Of a stretch of DNA of 64,000 nucleotides, positions 36,375 through 45,321 are shown piece by piece. This DNA is from an uncultured Solirubrobacterales bacterium (lineage in GTDB: Bacteria; Actinomycetota; Thermoleophilia; Solirubrobacterales; JACPNS01), in contig CAKZMQ010000021.1 in the NCBI GenBank assembly GCA_937128795.1, forward strand, positions 155,565 to 219,564. Reading direction: 5' to 3'. The position numbers were made by a program, and so were the translations under genes. Every line of letters starts with the position of its first letter. Position 1 is the stretch's first letter. The notes below the pieces were generated by a model, which saw nothing but the letters and a program-made list of their open reading frames with translations, did not search any database and was not told the origin of the DNA.

Positions 36375-37415
36375 CTAGCGGCGTCGGCGGCGGGCCTTGG
36401 TCGTGCGGTGGATCGCTTCGAACTCCTCGAGCGACCGGCCCGAGCCAATCGCCACGCAGGTGAGCGGTGATTCCGCCAAATGTGTTGGGATCTGCGTCTC
36501 CTCGCGCAAGCGCTCGGGAAAGCCCTTGAGCAACGAACCGCCACCAGCAAGCATGATGCCGCGATCCATGATGTCGCTGGCCAGTTCCGGCGGCGTTTGA
36601 TCGAGCGTGACACGGATCGAATCGATAATCGCCGCCACAGGCTCGTTCAGGGCGCGAGCAACTTCCTCGCTGGTCAGCACGATCGTCTTCGGCAGACCCG
36701 TCACCAGGTCGCGACCACGAATCTCGGCTTGAACCTCGTCGCCGACCGGGTGCGCCGACCCGATCTCCAGCTTGACCTCCTCGGCCGTCTGCTGGCCGAT
36801 CATCAATTTGTACTCGCGTTTGACGTAGTTGACGATCGCCTCGTCGAGTTCATCCCCGCCCACGCGTACCGACTGGCTGGTGACAATTCCACCGAGCGAG
36901 ATCACGGCGACCTCGCTGGTGCCACCGCCGATGTCGACGATCATGCTTCCGGTCGGCTCGCTGACCGGCAGGCCGGCGCCGATCGCAGCGGCCATCGGCT
37001 CCTCGATCAAGTACGCCTGACGGGCACCGGCCGAGAGGCAGGCCTCTTCAACGGCGCGCTTTTCGACGCCGGTCACACCGGATGGGACGCACACGACTAC
37101 ACGTGGATGCGCCCACCGTGACTGGTGAACTTTCTGGATGAAGTGCCGGAGCATTTGCTCGGTGACGTCGAAGTCCGCGATCACGCCGTCCTTCAAAGGA
37201 CGAATGGCGGTGATGCTTCCCGGCGTGCGTCCGAGCATGCGCTTGGCCTCCACGCCGACGGCGTGAACGTCGTGTGTCTGCGAATCGATCGCGACCACCG
37301 AGGGCTCACTGAGCACGATGCCGCGACCGCGCACGTAGACGAGCGTGTTGGCAGTTCCGAGATCGACGGCCATGTCGCGGCCACCGAATCCCGTTAGATA
37401 CGAGAAGATTCCCAT
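36375..37415 (-). CDS. mreB: Actin-like cytoskeletal protein MreB
   Basis: 346 residues from the ATG at 37415. MreB filaments direct the elongation machinery. The actin-type ATP site includes [16 protein letters not shown] (phosphate 1), [19 protein letters not shown] (phosphate 2) and [12 protein letters not shown] (adenosine). [13 protein letters not shown] at the N-terminus is an amphipathic membrane-binding helix. The C-terminus adds a short basic tail (TTKARRRRR). It leads the mre operon; the 300-bp upstream region holds a candidate promoter. Confidence 0.98.
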   Translation of the reverse strand: MGIFSYLTGFGGRDMAVDLGTANTLVYVRGRGIVLSEPSVVAIDSQTHDVHAVGVEAKRMLGRTPGSITAIRPLKDGVIADFDVTEQMLRHFIQKVHQSRWAHPRVVVCVPSGVTGVEKRAVEEACLSAGARQAYLIEEPMAAAIGAGLPVSEPTGSMIVDIGGGTSEVAVISLGGIVTSQSVRVGGDELDEAIVNYVKREYKLMIGQQTAEEVKLEIGSAHPVGDEVQAEIRGRDLVTGLPKTIVLTSEEVARALNEPVAAIIDSIRVTLDQTPPELASDIMDRGIMLAGGGSLLKGFPERLREETQIPTHLAESPLTCVAIGSGRSLEEFEAIHRTTKARRRRR

Positions 37416-37716
37416 CCAGGCAGAGGTGCTTTCGGGCTTGTAGATCGGGTTTTCGAGGAATACAGGTCGACCCAACGGACGACCGAGAAGCTTGCGGGCA
37501 GTCTAGCGGCAGGCGCGAATTTGCAGGTCTTTTGGATTTTGGGCGCAGGTTGCGTTGCAGGTGGGAACCGCGTTCGCAGTTGCTTCGGCCCATATCGAAA
37601 CACGGTTTCTCTCGTCAACGCTCGCCCTCGGGGCGAAGGTCGGCTGATTTTGCCCCTTCGGAATGCGGAATCATGAGTGCCTCCAGCGCGAATCACGCCA
37701 TTCGAGACCGATCGCG
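37416..37716. other. Upstream region of the mreB operon
   Basis: 301 bp between maf and mreB. No gene was recognised; the 108-residue frame across it has no family resemblance. On the minus strand TAGACT (37505-37500) is a plausible -10 box, with ACCTGC (37528-37523) at 17-base spacing as a weak -35. The same -10 word occurs in the promoter at 3848-3853. This would start the mreB mRNA near 37493. Confidence 0.35.
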
Positions 37717-38289
37717 TCAACCAAACAATTCAGGCGCAGCCTGCCGCAGATCGTTGACTGACAATCCGATGATGTTCAGATAGTCGCCATCGATTCGCTC
37801 GACGAGGATCGATCCGCCCTGTTGGATCGCGTACGCGCCCGAACGATCCTTCCACTCCCCCGTGGCCACGTACAACTCAATCTGCTCGTCACTCAGCTCG
37901 CGAAAGCGCACCGTCGTTGCGGTTACGGCCGTTCGTTCACGCCTGTCGGGGCCGACCACCGCCAGCCCGCCCAGCACCTGATGCTCCTGCCCAGACAACC
38001 GCCGCATGAACTCCGCCGCCTGCGCTGCGTCGCGCGGCTTGCCAATTACATCGCCGTCGTGCACGATCACCGTGTCGGCAGCGAGTACCAACGCGGCGGA
38101 GTCAGCCAACCGGGCAGCTACAGCTCGCGCCTTCAGCAACGAGTTCTCAATCACGACGTCATTCGGCTCGCCGACATCGACCTCGTCCACGCCGGACGGG
38201 ATCACTTCAAACGTCAAGCCCAGTCGCGAGAGAATCGTTTCGCGTTGGGGAGAGCGCGACGCGAGCACCAGTCGTTGCTGCTCGCTCAT
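37717..38289 (-). CDS. maf: Maf-type nucleotide pyrophosphatase
   Basis: 190 residues from the ATG at 38289. Maf proteins hydrolyse non-canonical or modified nucleoside triphosphates, and some affect septum formation. Signatures are LVLASRSPQRETILSRLGL at the N-terminus, VLAADTVIVHDGDVIGKPRD with the catalytic Asp, and GAYAIQQGGSILVERIDGDYLNIIGL. It starts 24 bases after the ndk stop, in the same direction. Confidence 0.94.
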   Translation of the reverse strand: MSEQQRLVLASRSPQRETILSRLGLTFEVIPSGVDEVDVGEPNDVVIENSLLKARAVAARLADSAALVLAADTVIVHDGDVIGKPRDAAQAAEFMRRLSGQEHQVLGGLAVVGPDRRERTAVTATTVRFRELSDEQIELYVATGEWKDRSGAYAIQQGGSILVERIDGDYLNIIGLSVNDLRQAAPELFG

Positions 38290-38313
38290 CGCACGCTCCC
38301 GCAAATCTACGAC

Positions 38314-38721
38314 TTAGAGCTCAGGAAACCAGAGGCCGATCTCGCGCGCCGCCGACTCCGGGGAGTCCGAGCCATGCACGAGGTTGCTCTGCACCTCGAG
38401 GCCAAAGTCGCCGCGGATCGAGCCGGGGGCAGCCGCTTCGATCGGGTCGGTCCCTCCGATCACCTGACGAGCAGCCGGAACCGCGCGCGGGCCTTCCAGA
38501 ACAGCGGCGACGAGCGGACCAGAGGTAATGAAATCGACGAGCTCGCCAAAAAACGGGCGCTCTGAGTGCTCGGCGTAGTGCTCCTTGGCGAGGTCCTCGC
38601 CGGTGACGAGCTGTTTGAGGGCCACAAGCTTGAGGCCTTTGCGCTCGAACCGCGCGATCACTTCGCCGGTCAAGTTGCGCTCGAAGGCATCTGGCTTTAC
38701 AAGAATGAGTGTGCGTTCCAT
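38314..38721 (-). CDS. ndk: Nucleoside diphosphate kinase
   Basis: 135 residues. It transfers phosphate between nucleoside tri- and diphosphates. Signatures are [20 protein letters not shown] at the start, the catalytic His in [20 protein letters not shown], and [21 protein letters not shown] standard ribosome site (CAGGAGAA) lies about 12 bases before the ATG. Confidence 0.98.
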   Translation of the reverse strand: MERTLILVKPDAFERNLTGEVIARFERKGLKLVALKQLVTGEDLAKEHYAEHSERPFFGELVDFITSGPLVAAVLEGPRAVPAARQVIGGTDPIEAAAPGSIRGDFGLEVQSNLVHGSDSPESAAREIGLWFPEL

Positions 38722-38830
38722 GTCTGAGTGGTTCTCCTGGGATTACTTGGTTGAGAGTGTTGAAGTCGGGTGAAATTGCGGCGCGCCCCGTAGGCCTGAG
38801 CCGCAGACCAGCGGGCGAAACGACCGGAGA

Positions 38831-39562
38831 TCAGGCGCCGTCGGTGCCGGACGCAGGCGGACGACGCGTCGGATCTTGCGATCCCTCGTTACCGGCGCGA
38901 CGCGCCGACTGGGACGGGCGACCGGGCGCGCCCTCGGACGAACCCGATGAAGACTGTCGCTTTGAAGTTTGCGGATTGTTGGTGCCGCTCGGCGTCGCAG
39001 CACGCGCGCCGGACGCATCTGGCCGGCGTTGTCCCTCGGGCCGGCGCTGGCCTTCGGGTCGGCTTTGGCCTTCTGGACGCTTTTGGGGCGAGCTGCTCGG
39101 CGGAGGACTCGAACGGCGACCGGTCGGCTCGCCGCTCATTTCGCCGGCGAGCGTCGCGGCGTGGGCGCTGCTGCCCGGACCACCTTTCACGGCCGATTCG
39201 AGCAGTCGGACGCGAAGCTCAGCTGCACGGACGTCCAGCTCTCGCTCGTAAGCATCGTCGAGTGATTCCGGCGGTCGAACGATTGCGTACACCAACGCAC
39301 CGGCGAACGGAAAGATCAACGCTGCAAGCGTGGCCGATCCGATCAACACCGGATCGGTGAGACGGCGGCGGGAGTCTGCATACGTCCAGAAGACGAGCGC
39401 GAACCAAATGGCGATCAGGCCCACAACCAAGAGATTGAGGATCATTCCCACGTCGCCGTCGATGCCGAAAAGCGCAATCGGTAAGACACCTGAATAGGCG
39501 GCAGGACAGGGCCTGCACGAAGCCAACTCGGCGGAGTTATCTGTGGAGTTCTGCTCGCTCAT
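38831..39562 (-). CDS. Membrane protein with low-complexity Pro/Arg/Ser tail
   Basis: 243 residues from 39562 (an ATG at 39445 would remove the first 39). Two membrane helices lie at about 41-59 and 71-92. The cytoplasmic part has a short helical stretch (YERELDVRAAELRVRLLESAV) followed by a disordered tail. The tail contains an in-frame repeat RPEGQS, RPEGQR, RPEGQR, RPDASG. I recall similar proteins next to ndk in Thermoleophilia, but no function is known. Confidence 0.65.
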   Translation of the reverse strand: MSEQNSTDNSAELASCRPCPAAYSGVLPIALFGIDGDVGMILNLLVVGLIAIWFALVFWTYADSRRRLTDPVLIGSATLAALIFPFAGALVYAIVRPPESLDDAYERELDVRAAELRVRLLESAVKGGPGSSAHAATLAGEMSGEPTGRRSSPPPSSSPQKRPEGQSRPEGQRRPEGQRRPDASGARAATPSGTNNPQTSKRQSSSGSSEGAPGRPSQSARRAGNEGSQDPTRRPPASGTDGA

Positions 39563-39623
39563 CGGACGTCGCGAGTGTATCGGCGGTGTCAGCGGGGGCG
39601 CGACCGGAATGCGAAGTTGCCGA

Positions 39624-39779
39624 TCAGAAAATGAACTTTCCGAGCGCGTAGCCGATACCCGAGAAGACGAGAATCACCACGGCCACTACAAGCGCGACCG
39701 TCGCCACCATCGATAGCAGCGACGGTTGCTCCGGCGGCTCCGGTGGTTCGATCGGCGTGATTGGTGGAATGTCGGCCAT
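39624..39779 (-). CDS. Small single-pass membrane protein
   Basis: 51 residues from the ATG at 39779. The N-terminus is proline-rich (PPITPIEPPEPPEQP), followed by one hydrophobic helix (SMVATVALVVAVVILVFSGI). It begins 22 bases after the folC stop on the same strand. Function unknown. Confidence 0.55.
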   Translation of the reverse strand: MADIPPITPIEPPEPPEQPSLLSMVATVALVVAVVILVFSGIGYALGKFIF

Positions 39780-39801
39780 TGCAAAAGTGGAGGTGCTGCC
39801 G

Positions 39802-41037
39802 TTACAGCGTTGCACCAGCAGACGATCCTGGCGCTCGGAGCAGGTCGGCGAGCAGATAATTGGATCCAGTTACGCAGAGCAATCCGCTGCGACCGGCGAT
39901 TTCACGGGCGCGTCCGAGAGCCGCCAGCGGATCGTCAACGGATTCGACGCGCAGCGAGTCGTTGACGTCCGCCGCGCGAACTCGCGATGCCAGTACCGCC
40001 GCAGACAATGATCGTGGATTCGACGATCTCGTGCAAACGACGACGCCGTCGTCGGCAACGGCGGTGAGCAGTTGAATAAGTGTGTTCTGAACGGGTTTGT
40101 CGTCGAGCATCGCGACGAGCAATGTAACGGGACGGCCTTCGGCGAGCTCTCTCAGCGCCCCGACCAAAGCTGCGGCGGCCTCCTCGTTGTGCGCCGCGTC
40201 GCGGATTTCGAACGGATCGGCGTTCGTGAACTGGAGTCGACCGGCGATGCCTTGATCACGGGCCAGCCGCGCGATCGCTTCGATCGCCGATGCGCGCTCG
40301 AACTCGGCTCCGTGCCGGAGCCGCGGGAACGAGACCTCCGCCACGGCAAGTGCCAGCGACGCGTTCTGTCGAACGAACTCGCCTTTCAGATCCGCAAACG
40401 CAGCGTCCTCCTCGCGCACTTTGATCCAGCGAGCGTCGCGCTCATCGGTTACTTGGTTGGCGACCTGAGCCGCCACCGGCCCGAGCGGACCACTGACAAG
40501 AGCTGAGCGACTTCGCACGATGGCCAGCTTCTCTCGCGCGATCTGTTCGATCGTGTCTCCGAGATACTGCGTGTGATCGATGCCAACGGTTGTCAGCACC
40601 TGCACGCGCGAGTCGCCAAGCACGTTCGTCGAATCCAGACGTCCGCCGAGGCCGGCCTCCACCACCGCCACGTCGACGGCGTGCTGCCGAAAAGCCAGAA
40701 ACGCGATCAAGGTCATCGCCTCGAACTGAGTGACTTGGTCGTCCTGTGCCGCCGTTCGATCGTCGTGCACGATCACGTCTCTGACGACTTCGCCCGCGCG
40801 AACGAATGCTTCCGGATCGATTGAGGCCCCGGCGAGTTCGATCCGCTCGCGAAAACTGATCAAGTGCGGTGAGGTGAATGTGCCGGCCGTCAATCCCTGA
40901 GAACGCAGCGCGGCGGCTGTCAGCAGCGTGGTCGAGGACTTTCCGTTCGTGCCGACGACATGAATCGCGGGCGTGGCGTCCTGCGGATCACCGAGTTCGG
41001 CGAGTAGTCGTCTCATTCGCTCGAGTCCGAAGCGCAT
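39802..41037 (-). CDS. folC: Folylpolyglutamate/dihydrofolate synthase
   Basis: 411 residues from the ATG at 41037. It adds glutamate to folates. Signatures are HVVGTNGKSSTTLL (P-loop), TSPHLISFRERIELAG, EAGLGGRLDSTNVL and TTVGIDHTQYLGDTIEQIAREK. The same frame continues upstream to the valS stop at 41110 with residues that fit the family N-terminus (AAAIEEFLIRREQFGMRFG), but it contains no ATG, GTG or TTG; only ATT, ATC or CTG codons are available. The true start is therefore probably non-canonical, or the protein is slightly short. Confidence 0.93.
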   Translation of the reverse strand: MRFGLERMRRLLAELGDPQDATPAIHVVGTNGKSSTTLLTAAALRSQGLTAGTFTSPHLISFRERIELAGASIDPEAFVRAGEVVRDVIVHDDRTAAQDDQVTQFEAMTLIAFLAFRQHAVDVAVVEAGLGGRLDSTNVLGDSRVQVLTTVGIDHTQYLGDTIEQIAREKLAIVRSRSALVSGPLGPVAAQVANQVTDERDARWIKVREEDAAFADLKGEFVRQNASLALAVAEVSFPRLRHGAEFERASAIEAIARLARDQGIAGRLQFTNADPFEIRDAAHNEEAAAALVGALRELAEGRPVTLLVAMLDDKPVQNTLIQLLTAVADDGVVVCTRSSNPRSLSAAVLASRVRAADVNDSLRVESVDDPLAALGRAREIAGRSGLLCVTGSNYLLADLLRAPGSSAGATL

Positions 41038-41109
41038 TCCGAACTGCTCGCGCCGGATCAGGAACTCCTCAATTGCAGCGGCGTCGGCGATGACGGCGGT
41101 CTTTCCCGG

Positions 41110-43701
41110 TCAGAGCGCGGCGCGCTCTTCTTGGTAGCGGGCGAGTTTGTCGCGCTCGGTCTGCACAACGGCCTCCGGTGCCTTCGACACGAACTGCTCG
41201 TTGGCGAGCTTGCCCTCGACGCGGGCAATCTCGACGTCCAGTTCCTTGGCTCGCGCCTGCTTTTTGGCCTCGACTTCGGCTGGGTCGAATGCGTCGCTGG
41301 GAAACAACTCGATCGACCCGTCGGGGATCGCAAGGTTGCCGACCTGTTCATCATCGCTTTCTGCCAGCTCAATTCGACCCAGCCGTGCGAGTTGGTCCTC
41401 AATGCCTTCGTACCCGGTGCCGCTGAGCCGTCCGCGCAAGCCGGCGCTCGGCGCAACCCCCAGCTCGTCGCGATACCGACGCAATTCAGTGACGGCCTCG
41501 ATCAGCTTCGAAACGCGGGCTTCTGCCACCTCGTCGACGAGACCGTTGTTGACCTCGGGAAACGACGAAGAGGCGAGCAGATTGCTGCGGTCGCCGGGAA
41601 GCACGCTCCAGATCTCCTCTGTTACGAACGGCATCAGCGGGTGCATCAGCGCGAGCGTCTGCTCGAGCACATAGAGCAAGTTGGCCGAGATCGCCGAGCG
41701 GTCGCCGTCCTCATCGTAAAGACGTGGCTTGGCGAGTTCGAGGTACCAGTCGCAGACCTCGTTGTAGAAGAACTCGTAGAGACCAAGAGCCGCATGCGAA
41801 AAGTCGTAGGTGTCGATCTGCTCGGTGGTCGTCGCGATCGCGCGTTGAAGTCGCGAAACGATCCATGCGTCTTCTGGTCGCTCGATCGTGGCCCGCGCCT
41901 CCACGTCTTCGACCTTCAGAAGAATCAGCCGCGATGCGTTCCAGAGCTTGTTGGCCAGGTCGCTTCCCTGCTTTACCTTCTCGACCGAATATCGCACATC
42001 TTGCGCGGAGGACATCGTCAGCAGGCCGAAACGAGTGGCGTCGGCGCCGAACTCCTCGATCTGTTCGAGCGGATCGATGCCGGTCCCCAGTGATTTGCTC
42101 ATCCGACGTCCGTCCGGAGCCTGGATGACGGAGTGGATGTAGACGTCGTTGAACGGCACCTCGCCCTTGAATTCCAGGCCCATCATGATCATCCGCGCAA
42201 CCCACAGGAAAATGATGTCGCGGGCAGTGCTGAGCACATCGGTCGGGTAGAACGCACTCTGCTGCGGAGTTTCCTCGGGCCAGCCCATCGTCGCGAACGG
42301 CCAAAGTGCGCTCGAGAACCAGGTGTCGAGAACATCCTCCTCGCGACGCCAACCGTCTCCGTCCGGCTCTGACTCGCCGACGAATACCTCCTCGGCGTCG
42401 CCCTCGCCCCGATACCAGACCGGCAGACGGTGACCCCACCACAGCTGCCGAGAGACGCACCATGGGCGAATCTCCTCCATCCAGTTCAGATAGACACGAC
42501 CCCAGCGCTCGGGCACGAAGCGAACTTCGCCGCTCTTGACGACGTCGATTGCCGGGCCGGCGAGTTGCTTCATGTCGCAGAACCACTGCAGCGATATCAG
42601 CGGCTCAATCCGCTCACCCGAGCGATGTGAATGAGGAACGACGTGGGTGTGCGGCTTCACTTCGCCAAGCGCGCCCAGCTCTTTGAGCTGCTCGACGATC
42701 GCGTCGCGCGCGGCGAGCACCTTCATCCCGGCGAATTCTCCGGCATCTTCGGTCATGCAGCCGTCGAAGCCGATCACCGAGAGTTCTTCAAGGCCGTGCT
42801 TACGGCCGATCTCGAAGTCGTTCGGGTCGTGGCCGGGGGTGATCTTCAGCGCGCCGGTTCCGAACTCGAGGTCGACGTGATCGTCGGCGATGATCGGCAG
42901 GCGGCGTCCGACGATTGGCAATGTCGCGAACGTACCGACGAGGTGTTTGTAGCGCTCATCGTCGGGGTTGACCGCGATCGCGGTGTCGGCGAGCATCGTC
43001 TCCGGGCGGGTGGTGGCGACGGTCAGTTCGCCGCCAGATCCGAGCGGGTACTTGATGTCGTAGATCGCGCCCTCGATCTCGCGATCCTCGACCTCAAGGT
43101 CGCTGATCGCCGAGCCGATGCCGGGATCCCAGTTGATCATGTAGTTGTCGCGGTAGATGTAGCCCTTCTCGTGCAGGGCGACGAAGACCTTCGCGACGGC
43201 GCGCGCGTAGTTCTCCTCCATCGTGAAGTGTTCCTCGGAGTAGTCGCAGCTGGCGCCGAGCCGCTTGAACTGCTCAACGATCGTCGCGCCGTATTTTTCC
43301 TTCCACTCCCAGACCCGCTCTTCGAACGCGTCACGACCGAGCTCGTGGCGACTCGTGCCCTCTTTTGCCAGGAGCTTCTCGACCTGCGCTTGCGTAGCGA
43401 TACCGGCGTGATCGGTTCCAAGCACCCACTTGGCGCGCTTGCCCTGCATCCGCGCCTTGCGAATCAGGCAATCCTGGATCGATCCGTTGAGCGCGTGACC
43501 CATGTGCAGCGCACCTGTCACGTTCGGAGGCGGGATCACGATCGAGTAGTTCTCGGTCGGCGTGCCCTCGTCCTCGGGGTGAAAGATCCCCGATTCGAGC
43601 CAGCGCGCGAACACCCGCTGCTCGAACTCACCCGGCTCGTAGCGAGTGCGATCCTGAAGGCTGGAAAGTCGCTCGGCGCTGTCTGTACCCCCATCGGTCA
43701 T
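41110..43701 (-). CDS. valS: Valyl-tRNA synthetase
   Basis: 863 residues from the ATG at 43701. The HIGH-type motif is HMGH at 66-69 (NVTGALHMGHALNG), with the editing CP1 domain following (VATTRPETMLADTAIAVNP). The KMSKS loop reads RRMSKSLGTG (about 532). The C-terminal coiled-coil arm (AEVEAKKQARAKELDVEIARVEGKLANEQFVSKAPEAVV) ends the protein and matches ValRS. It charges tRNA-Val and edits Thr. Its stop is directly followed by folC in the same frame. Confidence 0.98.
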   Translation of the reverse strand: MTDGGTDSAERLSSLQDRTRYEPGEFEQRVFARWLESGIFHPEDEGTPTENYSIVIPPPNVTGALHMGHALNGSIQDCLIRKARMQGKRAKWVLGTDHAGIATQAQVEKLLAKEGTSRHELGRDAFEERVWEWKEKYGATIVEQFKRLGASCDYSEEHFTMEENYARAVAKVFVALHEKGYIYRDNYMINWDPGIGSAISDLEVEDREIEGAIYDIKYPLGSGGELTVATTRPETMLADTAIAVNPDDERYKHLVGTFATLPIVGRRLPIIADDHVDLEFGTGALKITPGHDPNDFEIGRKHGLEELSVIGFDGCMTEDAGEFAGMKVLAARDAIVEQLKELGALGEVKPHTHVVPHSHRSGERIEPLISLQWFCDMKQLAGPAIDVVKSGEVRFVPERWGRVYLNWMEEIRPWCVSRQLWWGHRLPVWYRGEGDAEEVFVGESEPDGDGWRREEDVLDTWFSSALWPFATMGWPEETPQQSAFYPTDVLSTARDIIFLWVARMIMMGLEFKGEVPFNDVYIHSVIQAPDGRRMSKSLGTGIDPLEQIEEFGADATRFGLLTMSSAQDVRYSVEKVKQGSDLANKLWNASRLILLKVEDVEARATIERPEDAWIVSRLQRAIATTTEQIDTYDFSHAALGLYEFFYNEVCDWYLELAKPRLYDEDGDRSAISANLLYVLEQTLALMHPLMPFVTEEIWSVLPGDRSNLLASSSFPEVNNGLVDEVAEARVSKLIEAVTELRRYRDELGVAPSAGLRGRLSGTGYEGIEDQLARLGRIELAESDDEQVGNLAIPDGSIELFPSDAFDPAEVEAKKQARAKELDVEIARVEGKLANEQFVSKAPEAVVQTERDKLARYQEERAAL

Positions 43702-43785
43702 GGCGAGGGAGTTTAGGGGTCTCAGGGTGAGGGTCGGTCCCAAAAAGTCGCTTCAGAACGTCTTGTCGTTATTTTGGCGCCACCC

Positions 43786-43812
43786 TTGCCAAATCGAAAC
43801 TTTGCGTATAAC
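43786..43812 (+). promoter_or_regulatory. Promoter candidate for the I9-like secreted protein
   Basis: TTGCCA (43786-43791) and TATAAC (43807-43812) with a 15-base spacer, shorter than ideal. The predicted start near 43819 leaves about 56 bases of leader before the ATG at 43875. Confidence 0.4.
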
Positions 43813-43874
43813 TTGGGTTCAAGTCAAAGACGACTTACCTTGACGTGACAGGACAAGGACAGGACGAGCCACAG

Positions 43875-44348
43875 ATGCGCAGACTACTTCTAATAACTCT
43901 TTCTATGGTGATCGCGGCCATCGCCTTCGTACCGGCCGCATCGGCCAGTTCGAACGACACCGATCAGCGTGTGATCGTCGAGCTCGCGATAGCGGCGAAT
44001 TCGTCCTCGCAGCAGATTTCAGACGCCACCGACGCGCTCCTCAGCGAGCTTCCGGCAGGCAGCTACACCGTCAACAACCGTTACAACACGCTCCCGTACG
44101 TAGCGCTATCGATCAGGCCCTCGGCCCAGTCGGTTCTGCAGACAAGCAACCTCGTCGCGGCAGTTCACCGCGACGAGGCTGTGTCTGCCTCTCCTTCCGC
44201 GAAGTCGGGAGCATCGAAGGCCAGCAAGAAGCGCGCTTCTGGCAAAAAGAAGTGCAAGAAGGTGAAGAAAAAGGGCAAGAAGACCAAGAAGGTCTGCAAG
44301 AAGGTCAAGTCCAAGAAAAAGACCGGCACGAAGAAGGCCAAGAAGTAA
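43875..44348 (+). CDS. Secreted subtilisin-propeptide-like (inhibitor I9) protein with Lys-rich tail
   Basis: 157 residues from the ATG at 43875, with AGGACGAG as ribosome site (a GTG at 43845 is also in frame). Signal peptide 1-24. Residues 32-100 resemble the I9 prodomain of subtilisin-type proteases: QRVIVELAIA, a helix (SSQQISDATDALLSELP), then YNTLPYVALSIRPSAQSVLQ and VAAVHRDE, the last strand ending in the acidic pair typical of such domains. No protease follows. Residues 105-157 are a Lys-rich tail with two cysteines (127, 141). It may be a stand-alone protease inhibitor or chaperone; this is inference from a short resemblance. Confidence 0.7.
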   Translation: MRRLLLITLSMVIAAIAFVPAASASSNDTDQRVIVELAIAANSSSQQISDATDALLSELPAGSYTVNNRYNTLPYVALSIRPSAQSVLQTSNLVAAVHRDEAVSASPSAKSGASKASKKRASGKKKCKKVKKKGKKTKKVCKKVKSKKKTGTKKAKK

Positions 44349-44421
44349 CGAGGCCTCGCGGCCACCAACTTAGAGCGAGCTGTTCTTCACCGAACACCAG
44401 GCTCGCTGTCCTGTCCGGAGG

Positions 44422-44447
44422 CGCCTCCCACTTGTGGGAGGCGTTTT
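44422..44447 (+). terminator. Rho-independent terminator
   Basis: CGCCTCCCA and TGGGAGGCG form a 9-bp perfect stem around CTTG, followed by TTTT (44444-44447). It lies 74 bases after the stop of the secreted protein. Confidence 0.85.
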
Positions 44448-44463
44448 CCGTTATTCGATCTGA

Positions 44464-44490
44464 GTCCCTCCGACTTGTGGGGGGCCTTTT
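44464..44490 (+). terminator. Degenerate duplicate of the preceding terminator
   Basis: GTCCCTCCGACTTGTGGGGGGCCTTTT repeats the upstream terminator about 43 bases later, with the stem weakened by substitutions. The downstream sequence TTCCGTTAATCGATCT is also nearly identical to TTCCGTTATTCGATCT after copy one, so the whole block was duplicated. Copy two ends 3 bases before the stop of the convergent gene. Confidence 0.6.
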
Positions 44491-44493
44491 CCG

Positions 44494-45303
44494 TTAATCG
44501 ATCTCAGGCAACGGCTTACCACTACCTGTATAAAGCCCGAACGCGACCACCTGCACGATCAGCGTGGTGACGATCGCAATTGTGAAGCCGACACCAACCC
44601 CGGAATCAACAAGCGTCTCGGCCAGCACGAAAAAGAAAACCGCGAACGAATAGAGCCCGACTCCAAACGCCCGCGTGAGCGCGATCGTCGCGTCGCCTCC
44701 GGCAGACGCATGCGTAAAGGCGGCGAGAATGCTCGCAATGATCGGGAACGGCGTGAGCAGCCCCGTCAGATCAGGGCCGAGTGCGGCTGCCAACCCCGTG
44801 ATCACCACGATCATTGCGACCGCGCTCAACGCACGTGCCGGGATGTCCCAGCTCGGCGGATCGGGTGTTGGCACCGGCTCGTCGATCGACATCCGCCAAA
44901 CGGTGACCAGCGTCACCGTGTTTGCCACGAAGGCAATCGCCAGCGCCAACCACGACGACGGTTCAACCTCGCGCAGCGGCACAATCACGACAAAAAACGC
45001 GGCCCACCCGATCAGCAGCGAGCCGAACCACCCGACGCGGCGACAGACCAAGCAGTAGACGAGGATGAAGGCGTTTAGCGCGACGATCCCGAGCAGGGCC
45101 GATCTCGCAGCGTCCGCCGCGAACGCCGCGCCCTCCTGGATCGCTAACACCAGCAGGATGGGACCAGCAGCCGCCGGCAGCGTTGCAATCAATCCACCGA
45201 TCCGCAAACCCCAACGACGCGTGGCATAGGTCGCAGCTGCGATCAGCGCTGGGGCGAGTAACAGCTTGAGAGCGAGTACGGCCAAGCGGCGGAGCCTATC
45301 CAT
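44494..45303 (-). CDS. Multi-pass membrane protein of unknown function
   Basis: 269 residues with about eight hydrophobic segments in two similar halves. Conserved-looking stretches are GGLIATLPAAAGPILLVLAIQEG in the first half and LLTPFPIIASILAAFTHASAGGDA in the second, suggesting an inverted or duplicated transporter-like fold. No binding motif is recognised. It is divergent from the methyltransferase at 45322, with 18 bases between the starts. Confidence 0.75.
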   Translation of the reverse strand: MDRLRRLAVLALKLLLAPALIAAATYATRRWGLRIGGLIATLPAAAGPILLVLAIQEGAAFAADAARSALLGIVALNAFILVYCLVCRRVGWFGSLLIGWAAFFVVIVPLREVEPSSWLALAIAFVANTVTLVTVWRMSIDEPVPTPDPPSWDIPARALSAVAMIVVITGLAAALGPDLTGLLTPFPIIASILAAFTHASAGGDATIALTRAFGVGLYSFAVFFFVLAETLVDSGVGVGFTIAIVTTLIVQVVAFGLYTGSGKPLPEID

Positions 45304-45321
45304 CGCGCTAATCTTGCCGCC

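Noticed and set aside
37394..37720. 108-residue minus-strand frame over the mreB promoter region
   Set aside because: Low-complexity composition, overlaps mreB start, no ribosome site.
42631..43716. 361-residue plus-strand frame
   Set aside because: Shadow of valS on the opposite strand.
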